Shown here: positions 7,311 through 15,833 of the stretch, in pieces
Layout of the letters: each line of letters starts with the position of its first letter
How positions within the stretch are numbered: the first letter of the stretch is position 1
Assembly (NCBI RefSeq): GCF_000346485.2
Contig: NZ_KQ976354.1
Span: 6,442,882-6,506,881, forward strand
DNA length: 64,000 bases
Reading direction: 5' to 3'
Source: Scytonema hofmannii PCC 7110
GTDB lineage: Bacteria; Cyanobacteriota; Cyanobacteriia; Cyanobacteriales; Nostocaceae
Position numbers and translations under genes: made by a program
Notes under the pieces: generated by a model
What the model saw: the letters and a program-made list of their open reading frames with translations, nothing else
What the model was told of the DNA's origin: nothing
Databases searched by the model: none

Positions 7311-10300
7311 ATGTTTGAGGGGTCTTTGAGTGGGCGCTGGTTCTGTAGATTGGGGATTGCTGTGTGGAGTGCGATAGTTTTGTCACCAAATTGTGCGTTA
7401 GGTCAAATTATCCCAGATGGGACTTTATCCAACAACACTATAGTCACACCAGATGCCAGCACTTTCAACATCACTGGCGGCACCCAAGCCGACGGTAATT
7501 TGTTCCATAGTTTCAAAGACTTTTCCGTTCCTACTGGAGGCACTGCTTTTTTTAATAATGGTACTGAAATTGCGAACATTATCAGCAGGGTAACAGGTGG
7601 GTCAATTTCTAATATTAATGGGTTAATTCGTAGCAACGGTACAGCTAACCTGTTTTTGCTCAACCCAAGTGGGATGATTTTTGGTCTGAATGCCAGTTTG
7701 AATGTTGGTGGTTCATTTTTGGCAACTACAGCTAATGCAATTCAATTTGGCGAGCGAGGTTTTTTCAGTGCCTCCAATCCAGAAACACCAACACAATTAT
7801 TGGCGATCAATCCATCAGCATTACTCTTCAACCAAATCACAGCACCTATCCAAAATCAATCAATAGCACGAGCAGGACGTGACCCTGCAGGATTTAATGC
7901 ATTTGGTCTACGTGTCCCAGATGGTAAGAGTCTACTGCTAGTTGGCGGCAACATTAGCATGGATGGTGGTCAACTGAATGCTTATGGTGGAAGAGTTGAG
8001 TTGGGAGGATTAGCAACACCAGGAACAGTAGCGCTCTCGGTAGATGGTAACAATTTGGTAGCTCTGGGCTTCCCTACTCAAAGTACTAGAGCAGATGTAT
8101 CTTTGACTAATAGAGCAGGTGTATATGTAGAAGCAGCTGGTGGTGGGAGTATTGCAGTCAATGCCCGTAATATAGAGCTTTCAGGAGAAAGTCAACTGAC
8201 TGCCGGCATAGGGCAAGGGTTGGGATCGGTTGGCGCTGTTGCGGGAGATATTACACTCAATGCCACAGGGGAAATAAAAGTGGTAAACAGCGCTCTATTC
8301 AATGTTGTGCAAACCCGAGCAGTGGGCAATGGGGGAAACATCAATGTCAGCACTGACTCACTCTCGCTAACTGATGGTGCTCAACTATTTGCTAGCACCT
8401 ACGGACAGGGAAATACAGGCAATGCGAGCGTTGATGCAAGTGGTAGTGTCTCTTTTACTAATAGTAGCGCGGCTTTCAGCACAGTAGAATCGACAGGAGT
8501 TGGTAAAGGAGGGGACATCAAAATTAGCGCTGAAAGTTTGTCTGTTACCAATGGCGCTCAACTTGTTGCCAACAGCCGTGGAAAAGGTGATGCAGGCAAT
8601 GTGATTATTGATGCGCGTGGCAGTGTCTTTTTTGATGGCACTTCTAGCAATGGTAAATTGCCTAGCGCGGCTTTCAGCAGTGTCTCCTCGACAGGAGTTG
8701 GTAAAGGAGGGGACATCAAAATTAGCGCTGGAAGTCTGTCTGTTACCAATGGTGCTCGACTATCTGCCAGCACCTATGGACAGGGAAATGCAGGCAGTGT
8801 AATTATTGATGCGAATGGCAAAGTCTCTTTTGATGGCACTTCTGGCGATGGTGAATCTCCCAGCGCTGCTTTCAGCACTGTCTTCTCGACAGGAGTTGGT
8901 AAAGGAGGGAACATCAAAATTAGCGCTGAAAGTCTATCTGTTACCAATGGCGCTCAACTTCAAGCCAATACCCAAGGAAAAGGTGATGCAGGCAGTGTGA
9001 TAATTGATGCTCGTAGCAGCGTCTCTTTTGAGAGTAGAAGTAGAAATGGTAGATTTACTGCTTTAAGTGGTATAGGAGAGACTGGAGTTGGAAAAGCTGG
9101 GGATATTCGCATTACTACAGATCAACTATTTCTTACTAATGGTGCTTACTTAAGTGCTGGTACCTCAGGAAAAGGAGATGGGGGCAATGTCATAATTAAT
9201 GCTCGCAAAGTTTCTTTTGATAGTGGAAGTAGTGTCAGAAACAATGTAGAACCAACAGGTGACGGAAAAGGTGGAAACATCAAAATAACTACAGATGAAC
9301 TATCTCTTACTAACGGTGCTTTTTTAAGTGCTACCAGTGCAGGGAAAGGGAATGGAGGAAGTGTGATAATTGATGCTCGCGCAGCTTCTTTTGATGGGAT
9401 CGATGTATTTAGTGTTGTAGCTGAGACTGGAGTTGGAAAAGCTGGAGACATTCGCATTACCACAGATGAACTATCTCTTACTAATGGTGCTCAAGTACTT
9501 ACATACACCTTCGGAAAAGGAGATGGAGGGAGTGTGATAATTAATGCTCGCAATGTTTCTTTTGATGGGCGTAGGGATAATCAATTACCTAGCGGTGCTT
9601 TCAGTGGTGTGGGCGAGACTGGAGTTGGAAAAGCTGGAGACATTCGCATTTCCACAGATGAACTATTTCTTACCAGTGGTGCTTCCCTAGGGGCTGATAC
9701 CTCAGGAAAGGGGGAGGGAGGGAGCATAATAATAAATGCTCGCAAAGTTTCTTTTGATAGTAGTAGTGTCGCGAGCAATATAGAAAAAACTGGTGTTGGA
9801 AAAGGTGGAAGCATTCGCATTACTACAGACGAACTATCTGTTTCCAACAATGCTGGCTTAAGTGCTAGCACTTCAGGAAAAGGAGATGGAGGAGGTGTGA
9901 TAATTGATGCTCGCAAAGTTTCTTTTAATGATAGTGTTGCGTTTAGCGTTGTGGGCGAGACTGGAGTTGGCAAAGCAGGAGACATTCGCATCACTACTGA
10001 TTCACTTTCACTAACCAAATCTGGATTACTTGCCACCACTGGAGGAAAAGGGGATGGAGGGAGTGCGATCGTCAATGCCACTAGGAGCATTTCCTTGGAT
10101 AATGTCAGTGCTATTAGTAGTGGAGTAATAGACACGGGACAAGGAAAGAGTGGGGATGTTTACATCACCACTGATTCGCTTTCCCTGAAAGACTCTAGCG
10201 TCACAACTAACTCCTTTGGAAAAGGAGATGCAGGCAATGTAATTATTGATGCTAGGAGCGTCTCCTTGGATAACAACAGAGGAATCTCCACTAGTATAGA

Positions 10301-11726
10301 AGAAAAAGCTCAAGGAAATGGTGGAAATATTCGTATTAACACTGATAAACTTTCACTTTCCAATGGTGCTCAAATTAGAGCCTATACTGCTGGTCAGGGG
10401 AATGCAGGAAATGTAATTATTAATGCTCAAAGCATTTCCTTGGATGGAACAAGTAGCGATGACTCTCCTAGTCTTATCTCCAGTAATGTAGAACAGACAG
10501 CACAAGGAAAGGGTGGAAACATTCGTATTACCACTGATTCGCTCTCACTGACCAATAGCGCTCAACTACTAGCTAGCACCAGTGGGCAAGGGGATGCGGG
10601 AAATATTCTAATCAACGCTACTTATTCCGTCAGTGTTTCTGAAGCTAATTCTATCAATGGACTTTCTAGTGGGTTCTTGACACAAACATCTGCCAATTCT
10701 AAAGGCAAGGGGGGCGATATCTCTGTAAACACCAATGTCTTTCGCTTATCAGATGGTGCCATATTAAACGCACAAACCAGAAATGATAGCAATGGCGGCA
10801 ATATTGTAGTGGGTGCAAAACTAGTTGAGGTGAGCAATGGAGGACAAATTCTGACCACAACCTCTGGTAGTGGACGTGCAGGTAAGATTACGGTTAATGC
10901 TACTGACCAGGTAATTGTCACTGGGAAAAATGTAACTTTCGATACGCGACGTAATAACTTTAGCGACAAGGTTGTAAATGTAGGAGCAGCCAGTGGCTTA
11001 TTTGTTCGTTCTCAAAGTTCAGGGGCAGCAGGTGACATTGAAGTTAACTCACCCCAGATTCGTTTAGACAATAGCGGAAGGTTTATTGCTGAATCTGCAT
11101 TAGGTAATGGTGGTAATATCAATCTCTTTGTCAGCGACTTACTGCTACTACGCCGTGGAAGTCAAATCTCTGCCACTGCGGGGACTGCACGGCAAGGTGG
11201 GGATGGTGGTAACATCAACATCAACTCAAAATATATCATCGCGATTCCAGAAGAAAATAGTGATATCACCGCAAATGCTTTTCAAGGTAGAGGTGGTAAC
11301 GTCCAAATCAATTCTCAAGGTATCTTTGGGATAGAGTCACGTCCACGGCAAACTGAGAACAGCGATATTACAGCCAGTTCTGAATCAGGCGTTGCAGGTG
11401 TTATAAATCTTATTACACCTGACAACAGCGCTCTTCAAAATAGCCTCAGCGAGTTACCGCAAAACTCTATTGATACTAACGCCCTCATCGCCAATAGTTG
11501 CATTGCCCGCACTCGCTCAAATGAAGGCACATTCACTATCACAGGTTCTGGTGGTTTACCTCACAGCCCTGGAAATCCATCCATTTCACTCTATTCCACG
11601 GGAGATGTAAGGCAAGTCGTACCTAACACCTCAACTTCTTGGAAACAAGGTGACCCCATTGTCGAACCAACAGGAGTTTACCGACTGGCTGACGGACGAT
11701 TGGTCATGAGTCGAGAGTGCCTTTGA
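7311..11726 (+). CDS. Two-partner secretion exoprotein (TpsA, filamentous-hemagglutinin type)
   Basis: About 1471 aa from ATG 7311, chosen because GGAGG sits 5 nt upstream and a signal peptide follows directly (hydrophobic GIAVWSAIVLSPNCALG). An in-frame GTG at 7197 would add 38 residues. The TPS secretion domain follows, with the family's NLFHSFKDFSVPTGGTAFF, FLLNPSGMIFG and NVGGSFLATTA segments. From about residue 330 to 1130 there are about 13 imperfect repeats of 57-66 aa, each with G-GKGGDIRITTD, LSLTNGA, GKGDGG and VIIDAR-VSFDG. These predict a long right-handed beta-helix. The C-terminus (TGVYRLADGRLVMSRECL) is shared with the fragment at 16379-17167. It should be secreted through an outer-membrane TpsB pore; none is in this window. 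Likely adhesin or surface filament. Confidence 0.88.
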   Translation: MFEGSLSGRWFCRLGIAVWSAIVLSPNCALGQIIPDGTLSNNTIVTPDASTFNITGGTQADGNLFHSFKDFSVPTGGTAFFNNGTEIANIISRVTGGSISNINGLIRSNGTANLFLLNPSGMIFGLNASLNVGGSFLATTANAIQFGERGFFSASNPETPTQLLAINPSALLFNQITAPIQNQSIARAGRDPAGFNAFGLRVPDGKSLLLVGGNISMDGGQLNAYGGRVELGGLATPGTVALSVDGNNLVALGFPTQSTRADVSLTNRAGVYVEAAGGGSIAVNARNIELSGESQLTAGIGQGLGSVGAVAGDITLNATGEIKVVNSALFNVVQTRAVGNGGNINVSTDSLSLTDGAQLFASTYGQGNTGNASVDASGSVSFTNSSAAFSTVESTGVGKGGDIKISAESLSVTNGAQLVANSRGKGDAGNVIIDARGSVFFDGTSSNGKLPSAAFSSVSSTGVGKGGDIKISAGSLSVTNGARLSASTYGQGNAGSVIIDANGKVSFDGTSGDGESPSAAFSTVFSTGVGKGGNIKISAESLSVTNGAQLQANTQGKGDAGSVIIDARSSVSFESRSRNGRFTALSGIGETGVGKAGDIRITTDQLFLTNGAYLSAGTSGKGDGGNVIINARKVSFDSGSSVRNNVEPTGDGKGGNIKITTDELSLTNGAFLSATSAGKGNGGSVIIDARAASFDGIDVFSVVAETGVGKAGDIRITTDELSLTNGAQVLTYTFGKGDGGSVIINARNVSFDGRRDNQLPSGAFSGVGETGVGKAGDIRISTDELFLTSGASLGADTSGKGEGGSIIINARKVSFDSSSVASNIEKTGVGKGGSIRITTDELSVSNNAGLSASTSGKGDGGGVIIDARKVSFNDSVAFSVVGETGVGKAGDIRITTDSLSLTKSGLLATTGGKGDGGSAIVNATRSISLDNVSAISSGVIDTGQGKSGDVYITTDSLSLKDSSVTTNSFGKGDAGNVIIDARSVSLDNNRGISTSIEEKAQGNGGNIRINTDKLSLSNGAQIRAYTAGQGNAGNVIINAQSISLDGTSSDDSPSLISSNVEQTAQGKGGNIRITTDSLSLTNSAQLLASTSGQGDAGNILINATYSVSVSEANSINGLSSGFLTQTSANSKGKGGDISVNTNVFRLSDGAILNAQTRNDSNGGNIVVGAKLVEVSNGGQILTTTSGSGRAGKITVNATDQVIVTGKNVTFDTRRNNFSDKVVNVGAASGLFVRSQSSGAAGDIEVNSPQIRLDNSGRFIAESALGNGGNINLFVSDLLLLRRGSQISATAGTARQGGDGGNININSKYIIAIPEENSDITANAFQGRGGNVQINSQGIFGIESRPRQTENSDITASSESGVAGVINLITPDNSALQNSLSELPQNSIDTNALIANSCIARTRSNEGTFTITGSGGLPHSPGNPSISLYSTGDVRQVVPNTSTSWKQGDPIVEPTGVYRLADGRLVMSRECL
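8310..10690 (+). repeat. Tandem coding repeats in the TpsA gene (about 13 units)
   Basis: In-frame units of about 170-200 bp. The neighbouring units near 8490, 8690 and 8890 share almost identical DNA (ACAGGAGTTGGTAAAGGAGG onward), while later units are more diverged. Copy number is therefore likely to vary by recombination or slippage. Apparent ORFs on the reverse strand here are periodic shadows of the repeats. Confidence 0.85.
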
Positions 11727-12030
11727 TTTAAGATGCTGAGAATTCATCACATTAGTCATCAGATCAGTAGCCGATCGCAGTTGAAACTATATCCAACCAG
11801 ACATCGTTCAGTCATCGCTCATTGATGACCTCAGTCGCATTGTATCGCGAGCGCGATACAATGCCTCTCTTTCCGTTGCTCTTCGTTCTCAATCAGTAAT
11901 TGCATGTTTATACATAATATATTCCGTTAAATTTTTACCAAAACTTTAAATAAAAACTCTTACATCCATCTAAAGATAGATCTAAAATCAGTCTAAAGAG
12001 ATAAATTTTGAGGAAAAAACTGATTTTTAG
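11727..12030. repeat. Duplicated TpsA 3' flank, copy A
   Basis: About 300 bp after the TpsA stop, nearly identical to 17168-17470 (GATTTAAGATGCTGAGAATTCATCACATTAG... to ...TGAGGAAAAAACTGATT). With the upstream homology it shows that the whole 3' end of the TpsA locus exists twice. Non-coding in both copies. Confidence 0.85.
11837..11864. terminator. Perfect 13-bp inverted repeat after TpsA
   Basis: GCATTGTATCGCG (11837-11849) and its exact complement (11852-11864) are separated by 2 nt. It may act as a transcription stop, although only a mixed CTCTCTTTCC follows. The second locus has lost the left arm and has a HIP1 site at the same place. Confidence 0.35.
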
Positions 12031-12102
12031 CCTAACGATGCCTTGAAATGTTTCTGGTTGAAATTTTAAAAGGCGTCAAAAAAATTTTATTAAGTAAGAG
12101 AT

Positions 12103-12678
12103 ATGGAAATTAGACTCGTAAAAACAGAGGAAGAGAAAGAAGCTGTATACCGTTTTCGCTATCAAATATATATTGAAGAAATGAGATTCAAGCAATTCTA
12201 TGCAGATCGCGACCGTCAAACTATTCGCGAGCCTCTTGATGAATTTGGATACATCTTTATTGCTTTACAGGAAAATAAAGTTGTAGGTACAGTTCGCGTA
12301 AATTATGCTAATTTATCAGACCTTGGATACTACCTTGGGTTGTTTGACATGGAATCTGTTGGACATTTTCATCCGCAACGTACCTCTATAACGACAAAAC
12401 TAATTGTCAGTTCAGAGTTTAGGTCAACAACCTTAGCTGTTCGTCTGGTTTTAGCAGCATACCAACAAGCCATTAAAGACAGGATCAAATACGACTTTAT
12501 AGAATGTAAACCAAATTTAGTTAATTTCTTTCTTAGAATTGGCTATAAACTTCACAAAGAGCAGATAAATCATCCTGATCGTGGTAAGTGTATTTCGATG
12601 ATTCTCAATCTTGAAGATTTTGAACATTTTGAGAGGATAGGCTCACCTTTTCTGCGTGTTCTGGTTAAACAAAACTAG
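12103..12678 (+). CDS. GNAT-fold acyltransferase, FeeM/autoinducer-synthase-like
   Basis: A 191-aa single-domain protein. The start (EIRLVKTEEEKEAVYRFRYQIYIEEM) is the layout of N-acyl amino acid synthase FeeM and LuxI-type acyl-homoserine-lactone synthases, where the R-RY-IY-EE segment is the conserved N-terminal signature. The central VVGTVRVNY strand and SSEFRSTTLAVRLVLAAY helix correspond to the GNAT acyl-CoA/ACP-binding core. The expected activity is transfer of an acyl chain to an amine; substrate unknown. Family homology is fairly clear, signalling is only a possibility. It is alone, about 70 bp after the duplicated TpsA flank; a weak ribosome site (TAAGAGAT) precedes the ATG. Confidence 0.65.
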   Translation: MEIRLVKTEEEKEAVYRFRYQIYIEEMRFKQFYADRDRQTIREPLDEFGYIFIALQENKVVGTVRVNYANLSDLGYYLGLFDMESVGHFHPQRTSITTKLIVSSEFRSTTLAVRLVLAAYQQAIKDRIKYDFIECKPNLVNFFLRIGYKLHKEQINHPDRGKCISMILNLEDFEHFERIGSPFLRVLVKQN

Positions 12679-12784
12679 GGTTTACCCTGGTGGAGTAGTA
12701 ACATTCTCCTCTAAAGTTCGATCGCTTGTGAAATTGCACTCGCAGGCAACTCCTAGAGCGATCGCTCTTAGGCAAAGACTCAGC

Positions 12785-12861
12785 ATAGTGCAATCTGCTA
12801 TGCTTTGTCCCTAACCCTAAGTACAGTTTTAAACTATCAAAAAGACGAGTCGTAAACTCTC
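12785..12861. repeat. Dispersed direct repeat, copy B
   Basis: About 77 bp matching 5500-5575 in the same orientation (CATAGTGCAATCTGCTATGCTT... to ...CGTAAACTCTC). The surrounding intergenic stretch 12679-13011 (333 bp) holds a HIP1 site near 12760 and no gene that I can support. Confidence 0.7.
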
Positions 12862-13011
12862 TTCAATGCTGACAGTGGGCAATCGCATCTCTATACTTAT
12901 ATCAAACATTACAAATTATTGAAGTGAAGTCATCAAATATCAGGGTCTTTTGTACGCTACAGATAGTGCTAGTCTCTTATAAAGTCGTCCAACTTTCGGT
13001 AACAAGTAAAT

Positions 13012-13842
13012 ATGAATCAAGAAAAAGGGGATGCTTCTGAACTATTTTATTCTTTTTTCTCGTCAATTAAACCACGCCAGCATAAAAACACGTCTGGTCA
13101 AGATGAGTGGCAGTCTCATGTTTTACCTCATGGTGCGATTGAAGAACTAGCACCAAGTCTTTGGCACGTGACCGGGACTTTGCCTAGTTCGACTATAGTT
13201 CCGCGTGAAATGGTGCTTTATAGATTTGCAGAAGATAGCCTACTGATTCACAGCGCGATCGCCTTAAATGAACCAGAAATGGCAAAACTTGAGTCATTAG
13301 GTACGCCTAAAATCCTGATTGTACCTAACCGCATCCACAGACTTGATGCTAATGTATATAAACAACGCTATCCTCAGTTAATAGTTGTTTGTCCTGCTGC
13401 AGCAAAACCGCATGTCGAACAAGTGGTGGCAGTCGATGGAATTGCAGAGGAAGTTTTACCTACATATGGAATTATTTGTCACGAACCTATTGGTATCCGC
13501 CCTCAAGAACTTGTTTATGAACTGTCACTACCAACGGGGAAGGCACTAGTGTTTACAGATATTCTATTTAACTTAAACAGGTCATATTTTCAGCAACACT
13601 TACCCACGGGAGAATTTTTACTTCAGTGGCTAGGAACAAGTGTCATTGGATCGAGTGGATTTTTCGGTATCACTGGCTTAGGTAAACGGTTTTTTATGAA
13701 AGATCGCAATGCCTATCGCCAGTGGTTAGAAGCATTAGCTGATAGCATACCTGATTTGCAGGTAATTTCTGTTGCTCATGGTAGTCCAATAGTTGCTGAT
13801 TGTAACAATCGATTGCGTGAGGCAGCAAAACGCCTGCTGTAG
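13012..13842 (+). CDS. DUF4336 protein (metallo-beta-lactamase-like fold)
   Basis: A 276-aa protein. The segment SLLIHSAIALNEPEMAKLESLG followed by LIVPNRIHRLDANVYKQRYP is the characteristic core of DUF4336 proteins, which resemble metallo-beta-lactamases. The usual metal histidines are only partly kept (IVPNRIHRLD; later VVCP and ALVFTDILFN; C-terminal VAHGSPI). No signal peptide. Function of the family is not established. It is followed by a convergent small gene 56 bp away. Start ATG 13012 has no strong ribosome site, but the frame is clean. Confidence 0.7.
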   Translation: MNQEKGDASELFYSFFSSIKPRQHKNTSGQDEWQSHVLPHGAIEELAPSLWHVTGTLPSSTIVPREMVLYRFAEDSLLIHSAIALNEPEMAKLESLGTPKILIVPNRIHRLDANVYKQRYPQLIVVCPAAAKPHVEQVVAVDGIAEEVLPTYGIICHEPIGIRPQELVYELSLPTGKALVFTDILFNLNRSYFQQHLPTGEFLLQWLGTSVIGSSGFFGITGLGKRFFMKDRNAYRQWLEALADSIPDLQVISVAHGSPIVADCNNRLREAAKRLL

Positions 13843-13898
13843 AAATTCTGATTTGATGTTTTCAATAAAGCTTTACTCATGCTAAAGTATACCTAAAA

Positions 13899-14246
13899 CT
13901 ACTCCTCCAAAAACTCGGCTACCACTGTCAGATCTTCCATCGCCCGGTTCAATCGATTGAGCATTGCCTCTGCTACTTGTGGTGAAGCATTAACTATTTC
14001 TAACTTTTTACGTAGATCGTAATCCAAGGCTTCTATCCACAGCGCCGCTTCTGTATGACGAATTGCTTTTAATAACCCCATATTGGTCAAAACAGCTAGC
14101 TGAAATCCTGTTTGGTCTTGTCCACCATAACCATAGTATCCATCTACAAGTTCCAATTTTTCTGGAGTGAATTCCTCATACTGGTCAAATGCAATGCCAG
14201 TAGGTTTTAGCTGGGGTTGTGGCAATGGAGGTTGGGAATTAGTCAT
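13899..14246 (-). CDS. Conserved hypothetical protein, 115 aa
   Basis: I do not recognise a named family. The N-terminus is proline-rich; the segment FTPEKLELVDGYYGYGGQDQTGF faintly recalls the 'EKLELVDG' motif of Uma2-type nuclease proteins, but the protein is too short for that fold. The C-terminal half is predicted helical (AEAMLNRLNRAMEDLTVVAEFLEE). It is convergent with the DUF4336 gene. Cyanobacterial codon use and a complete frame support a real gene. Confidence 0.5.
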   Translation of the reverse strand: MTNSQPPLPQPQLKPTGIAFDQYEEFTPEKLELVDGYYGYGGQDQTGFQLAVLTNMGLLKAIRHTEAALWIEALDYDLRKKLEIVNASPQVAEAMLNRLNRAMEDLTVVAEFLEE

Positions 14247-14379
14247 AACTTAAGATGAAGAACGCTACACTGCCTATGTTTACATATAAGCGCGATAAGC
14301 TTCGCTTAACGGCTTCAGCCGTATCGCACTCCATGACGACATCCACTTGGAGCGCACAACTGCAGCAACAAAAAGTGGT

Positions 14380-14446
14380 ATCTCCACGAGTTCTTCATTT
14401 TCTGACTGTACTTTGAATAGTGTGAACCGCCAATGAGGAACTAGCA
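14380..14446 (+). promoter_or_regulatory. Conserved leader of 26-aa peptide gene, copy 2
   Basis: Almost identical to 5722-5788. Upstream (14358-14379) it also shares GGAGCGCACAACTG-(N)-GCAACAAAAAGTGGTA with copy 3, so the conserved block is longer between copies 2 and 3 than between either and copy 1. Confidence 0.6.
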
Positions 14447-14527
14447 ATGAAGAAGGTTTTCGATTTTATCTCTCGCTTGATTGGTCTAGAAACTGAAGAT
14501 TCCTACTTAAACGATTCCTATAAGTAA
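14447..14527 (+). CDS. Conserved 26-aa peptide, copy 2
   Basis: Encodes MKKVFDFISRLIGLE and ends NDSYK; same length as copies 1 and 3. Compared codon by codon with copy 3, 11 codons differ synonymously, 5 change the residue, and the stop differs (TAA/TAG), with no indels. That pattern indicates selection on the peptide rather than on the DNA. GAGGAAC lies before the ATG. The 3' region through the terminator is also shared with copy 1. Family not recognised; an amphipathic N-terminal helix suggests membrane or protein association, which is only a guess. Confidence 0.7.
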   Translation: MKKVFDFISRLIGLETEDSYLNDSYK

Positions 14528-14603
14528 TTCGCTTTTTAACGGATTCATTATATGTAATTTTTAAATTAAATCTAGCCAACTAAATATTGTACTCTGGTGA
14601 GTA

Positions 14604-14631
14604 ATGCTCTGTATTTTGCAGAGCATTTTTT
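14604..14631 (+). terminator. Rho-independent terminator after peptide copy 2
   Basis: ATGCTCTG (14604-14611) pairs perfectly with CAGAGCAT (14619-14626) around a 7-nt loop, then a T-run. It is homologous to the terminator at 5945. Confidence 0.8.
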
Positions 14632-15073
14632 ATCCCGATATGCGATCGCACTTCTGCTACAGAACTGACAAAGGAAAGCAATCGCTCTTCTCACCATCTC
14701 CACTTTCCCTTAGGAACAGACAAGGGACTTGGCGTGATGTGACCGTTTTTGCGCTTTAAAGCGTGCGATCGCATTAAACATAAGTGCTTGCTCTTACAGA
14801 TAAGCTTCTGTAATACTGTGCAAGTTGCACAGAACAGTAAACGTTGATTAACCTCTTTTATTAATCTGGAGAAAAAAAATACTATACCTCTTTTGAACAA
14901 CAGACATAATCAAGCTTTTGGCGATGCGGAAGCCACCACTTCGTGAACGCATCCCCTTAATTGTCATTTAACTCTCTTTGTTGCGAAAGTTCTTAATAAT
15001 AAGGATTGTAGATTATTGTCCAACAAAAGTGATAAACGAGGGTTAAGAAAGTCACCAAATATCTTCTAAATAA
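14632..15073. other. Remnant of duplicated TpsA leader region
   Basis: About 440 bp. Two stretches match the TpsA leader: 14785-14850 (ATAAGCTTCTGTAATACTGTGCA...) and 15035-15070 (GTTAAGAAAGTCACCAAATATCTTCT). They are contiguous near 7180-7250 but separated here by about 190 bp of other sequence. The homology stops where the inverted-repeat element begins. No intact gene seen. Confidence 0.5.
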
Positions 15074-15267
15074 GGTTCTTCCGTACTTAGTGGGCTAAAT
15101 CATTAATTAATTTTGATAAGTTTGCTTTAAAACCAATGCTTACAGGTGGTTGTAGTCGAAATTTAAGTAATCTTACATAAAATACAGTGAAGAAGGGCTT
15201 TTATGTTTGCCCAGCAAGGGTTTTAAGCTATTTATCAAATGTTTAGCCCACTAAGTACGGAAGAGCC
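15074..15267. mobile_element. 194-bp MITE-like element with 26-bp terminal inverted repeats
   Basis: The left end GGTTCTTCCGTACTTAGTGG (first 20 of 26 bases) is repeated inverted at the right end (15242-15267) with one mismatch over 26 bp. The interior has no transposase ORF. It interrupts the TpsA-leader homology exactly at its left end. No target duplication is visible (left flank CTAAATAA, right flank CGGTCATC), so a flank has probably been deleted or rearranged. The end sequence looks transposon-derived; I cannot assign the family with certainty. Confidence 0.7.
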
Positions 15268-15445
15268 CGGTCATCGAAGGTTTTTTAACCCTGTACGAGT
15301 TTTTCTCCACTTGTTATCTGGATTGTGGGAAAAACGCGACATGGTAAACGACGAAACCTACCTCATCAACTCTGACGATGTTAGGGACAACTTGGAAGAT
15401 TTGAGTGAGGAAGAACCGTCTTCACCTGATGAAGACCGTAACTAA
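15239..15445 (+). CDS. Small acidic hypothetical protein
   Basis: The ORF is open from ATG 15239, inside the right terminal inverted repeat of the MITE, giving 68 aa. An internal ATG at 15341 would give only the 34-aa acidic tail (MVNDETYLINSDD... ending SSPDEDRN). The section before it (FFNPVRVFLHLLSGLWEKRD) is hydrophobic/amphipathic and resembles in layout, though weakly in sequence, the 26-aa peptides nearby. A strong terminator follows 10 bp after the stop, which supports expression. Family not recognised; the start is uncertain. Confidence 0.45.
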   Translation: MFSPLSTEEPGHRRFFNPVRVFLHLLSGLWEKRDMVNDETYLINSDDVRDNLEDLSEEEPSSPDEDRN

Positions 15446-15455
15446 CTAACCCGAT

Positions 15456-15484
15456 AGCTCCTAGAATACGCTCTAGGAGCTTTT
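15456..15484 (+). terminator. Strong Rho-independent terminator
   Basis: AGCTCCTAGA (15456-15465) and TCTAGGAGCT (15472-15481) form a perfect 10-bp stem with a 6-nt loop followed by TTT. It separates the small acidic gene from the following gene. Confidence 0.85.
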
Positions 15485-15509
15485 CTCCTAGTATACCTTA
15501 AGATAAATT

Positions 15510-15833
15510 ATGCAAAAATCAGAAACTCTCATTTATCCAGTTCATTATCGATTGGTTGTACGGCGGAATGACACTTGGCATTTCACTAAAGGTGACGTAT
15601 TTGTTAATTTATTTAATGTTCCAATTCTTGAACAAAAAGATTTATTTGCTGTTTTCGGTACAACTATGAAAGAAGTTGCTAGCGAGCTTCGACGAATCAA
15701 TAACGGACATCCCGGCTTTTACATAGCAGACATTAAAAACAAAAAGTACTATTACTGTGGTCCTCAATGGTCGGATGTCAAAGCTAAACTTCAAGAATTG
15801 GGAATTGGTAGACCAGACCCCATGGAAGCTTGA
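15510..15833 (+). CDS. Conserved hypothetical protein, 107 aa
   Basis: Complete frame from ATG 15510. The protein is soluble, rich in aromatic residues (TWHFTKGDVFVNLF, GFYIADIKNKKYYYCGPQWSDVKAKLQEL) and ends in a short helix. I recognise no domain. It follows a strong terminator by 25 bp, so it likely has its own promoter or depends on read-through. Codon use resembles neighbouring genes. Confidence 0.5.
   Translation: MQKSETLIYPVHYRLVVRRNDTWHFTKGDVFVNLFNVPILEQKDLFAVFGTTMKEVASELRRINNGHPGFYIADIKNKKYYYCGPQWSDVKAKLQELGIGRPDPMEA

Noticed and set aside
9146-10313. Several long reverse-strand ORFs within the TpsA repeats
   Set aside because: They have the period and pattern of the forward repeats (proline/serine-rich shadows).
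8310-10690. Regular repeats considered as CRISPR
   Set aside because: They are in-frame coding repeats of about 170-200 bp inside one protein.
14691-14900. 69-codon reverse ORF in the decayed leader
   Set aside because: Crosses known repeat sequence and has no homologue-like feature.
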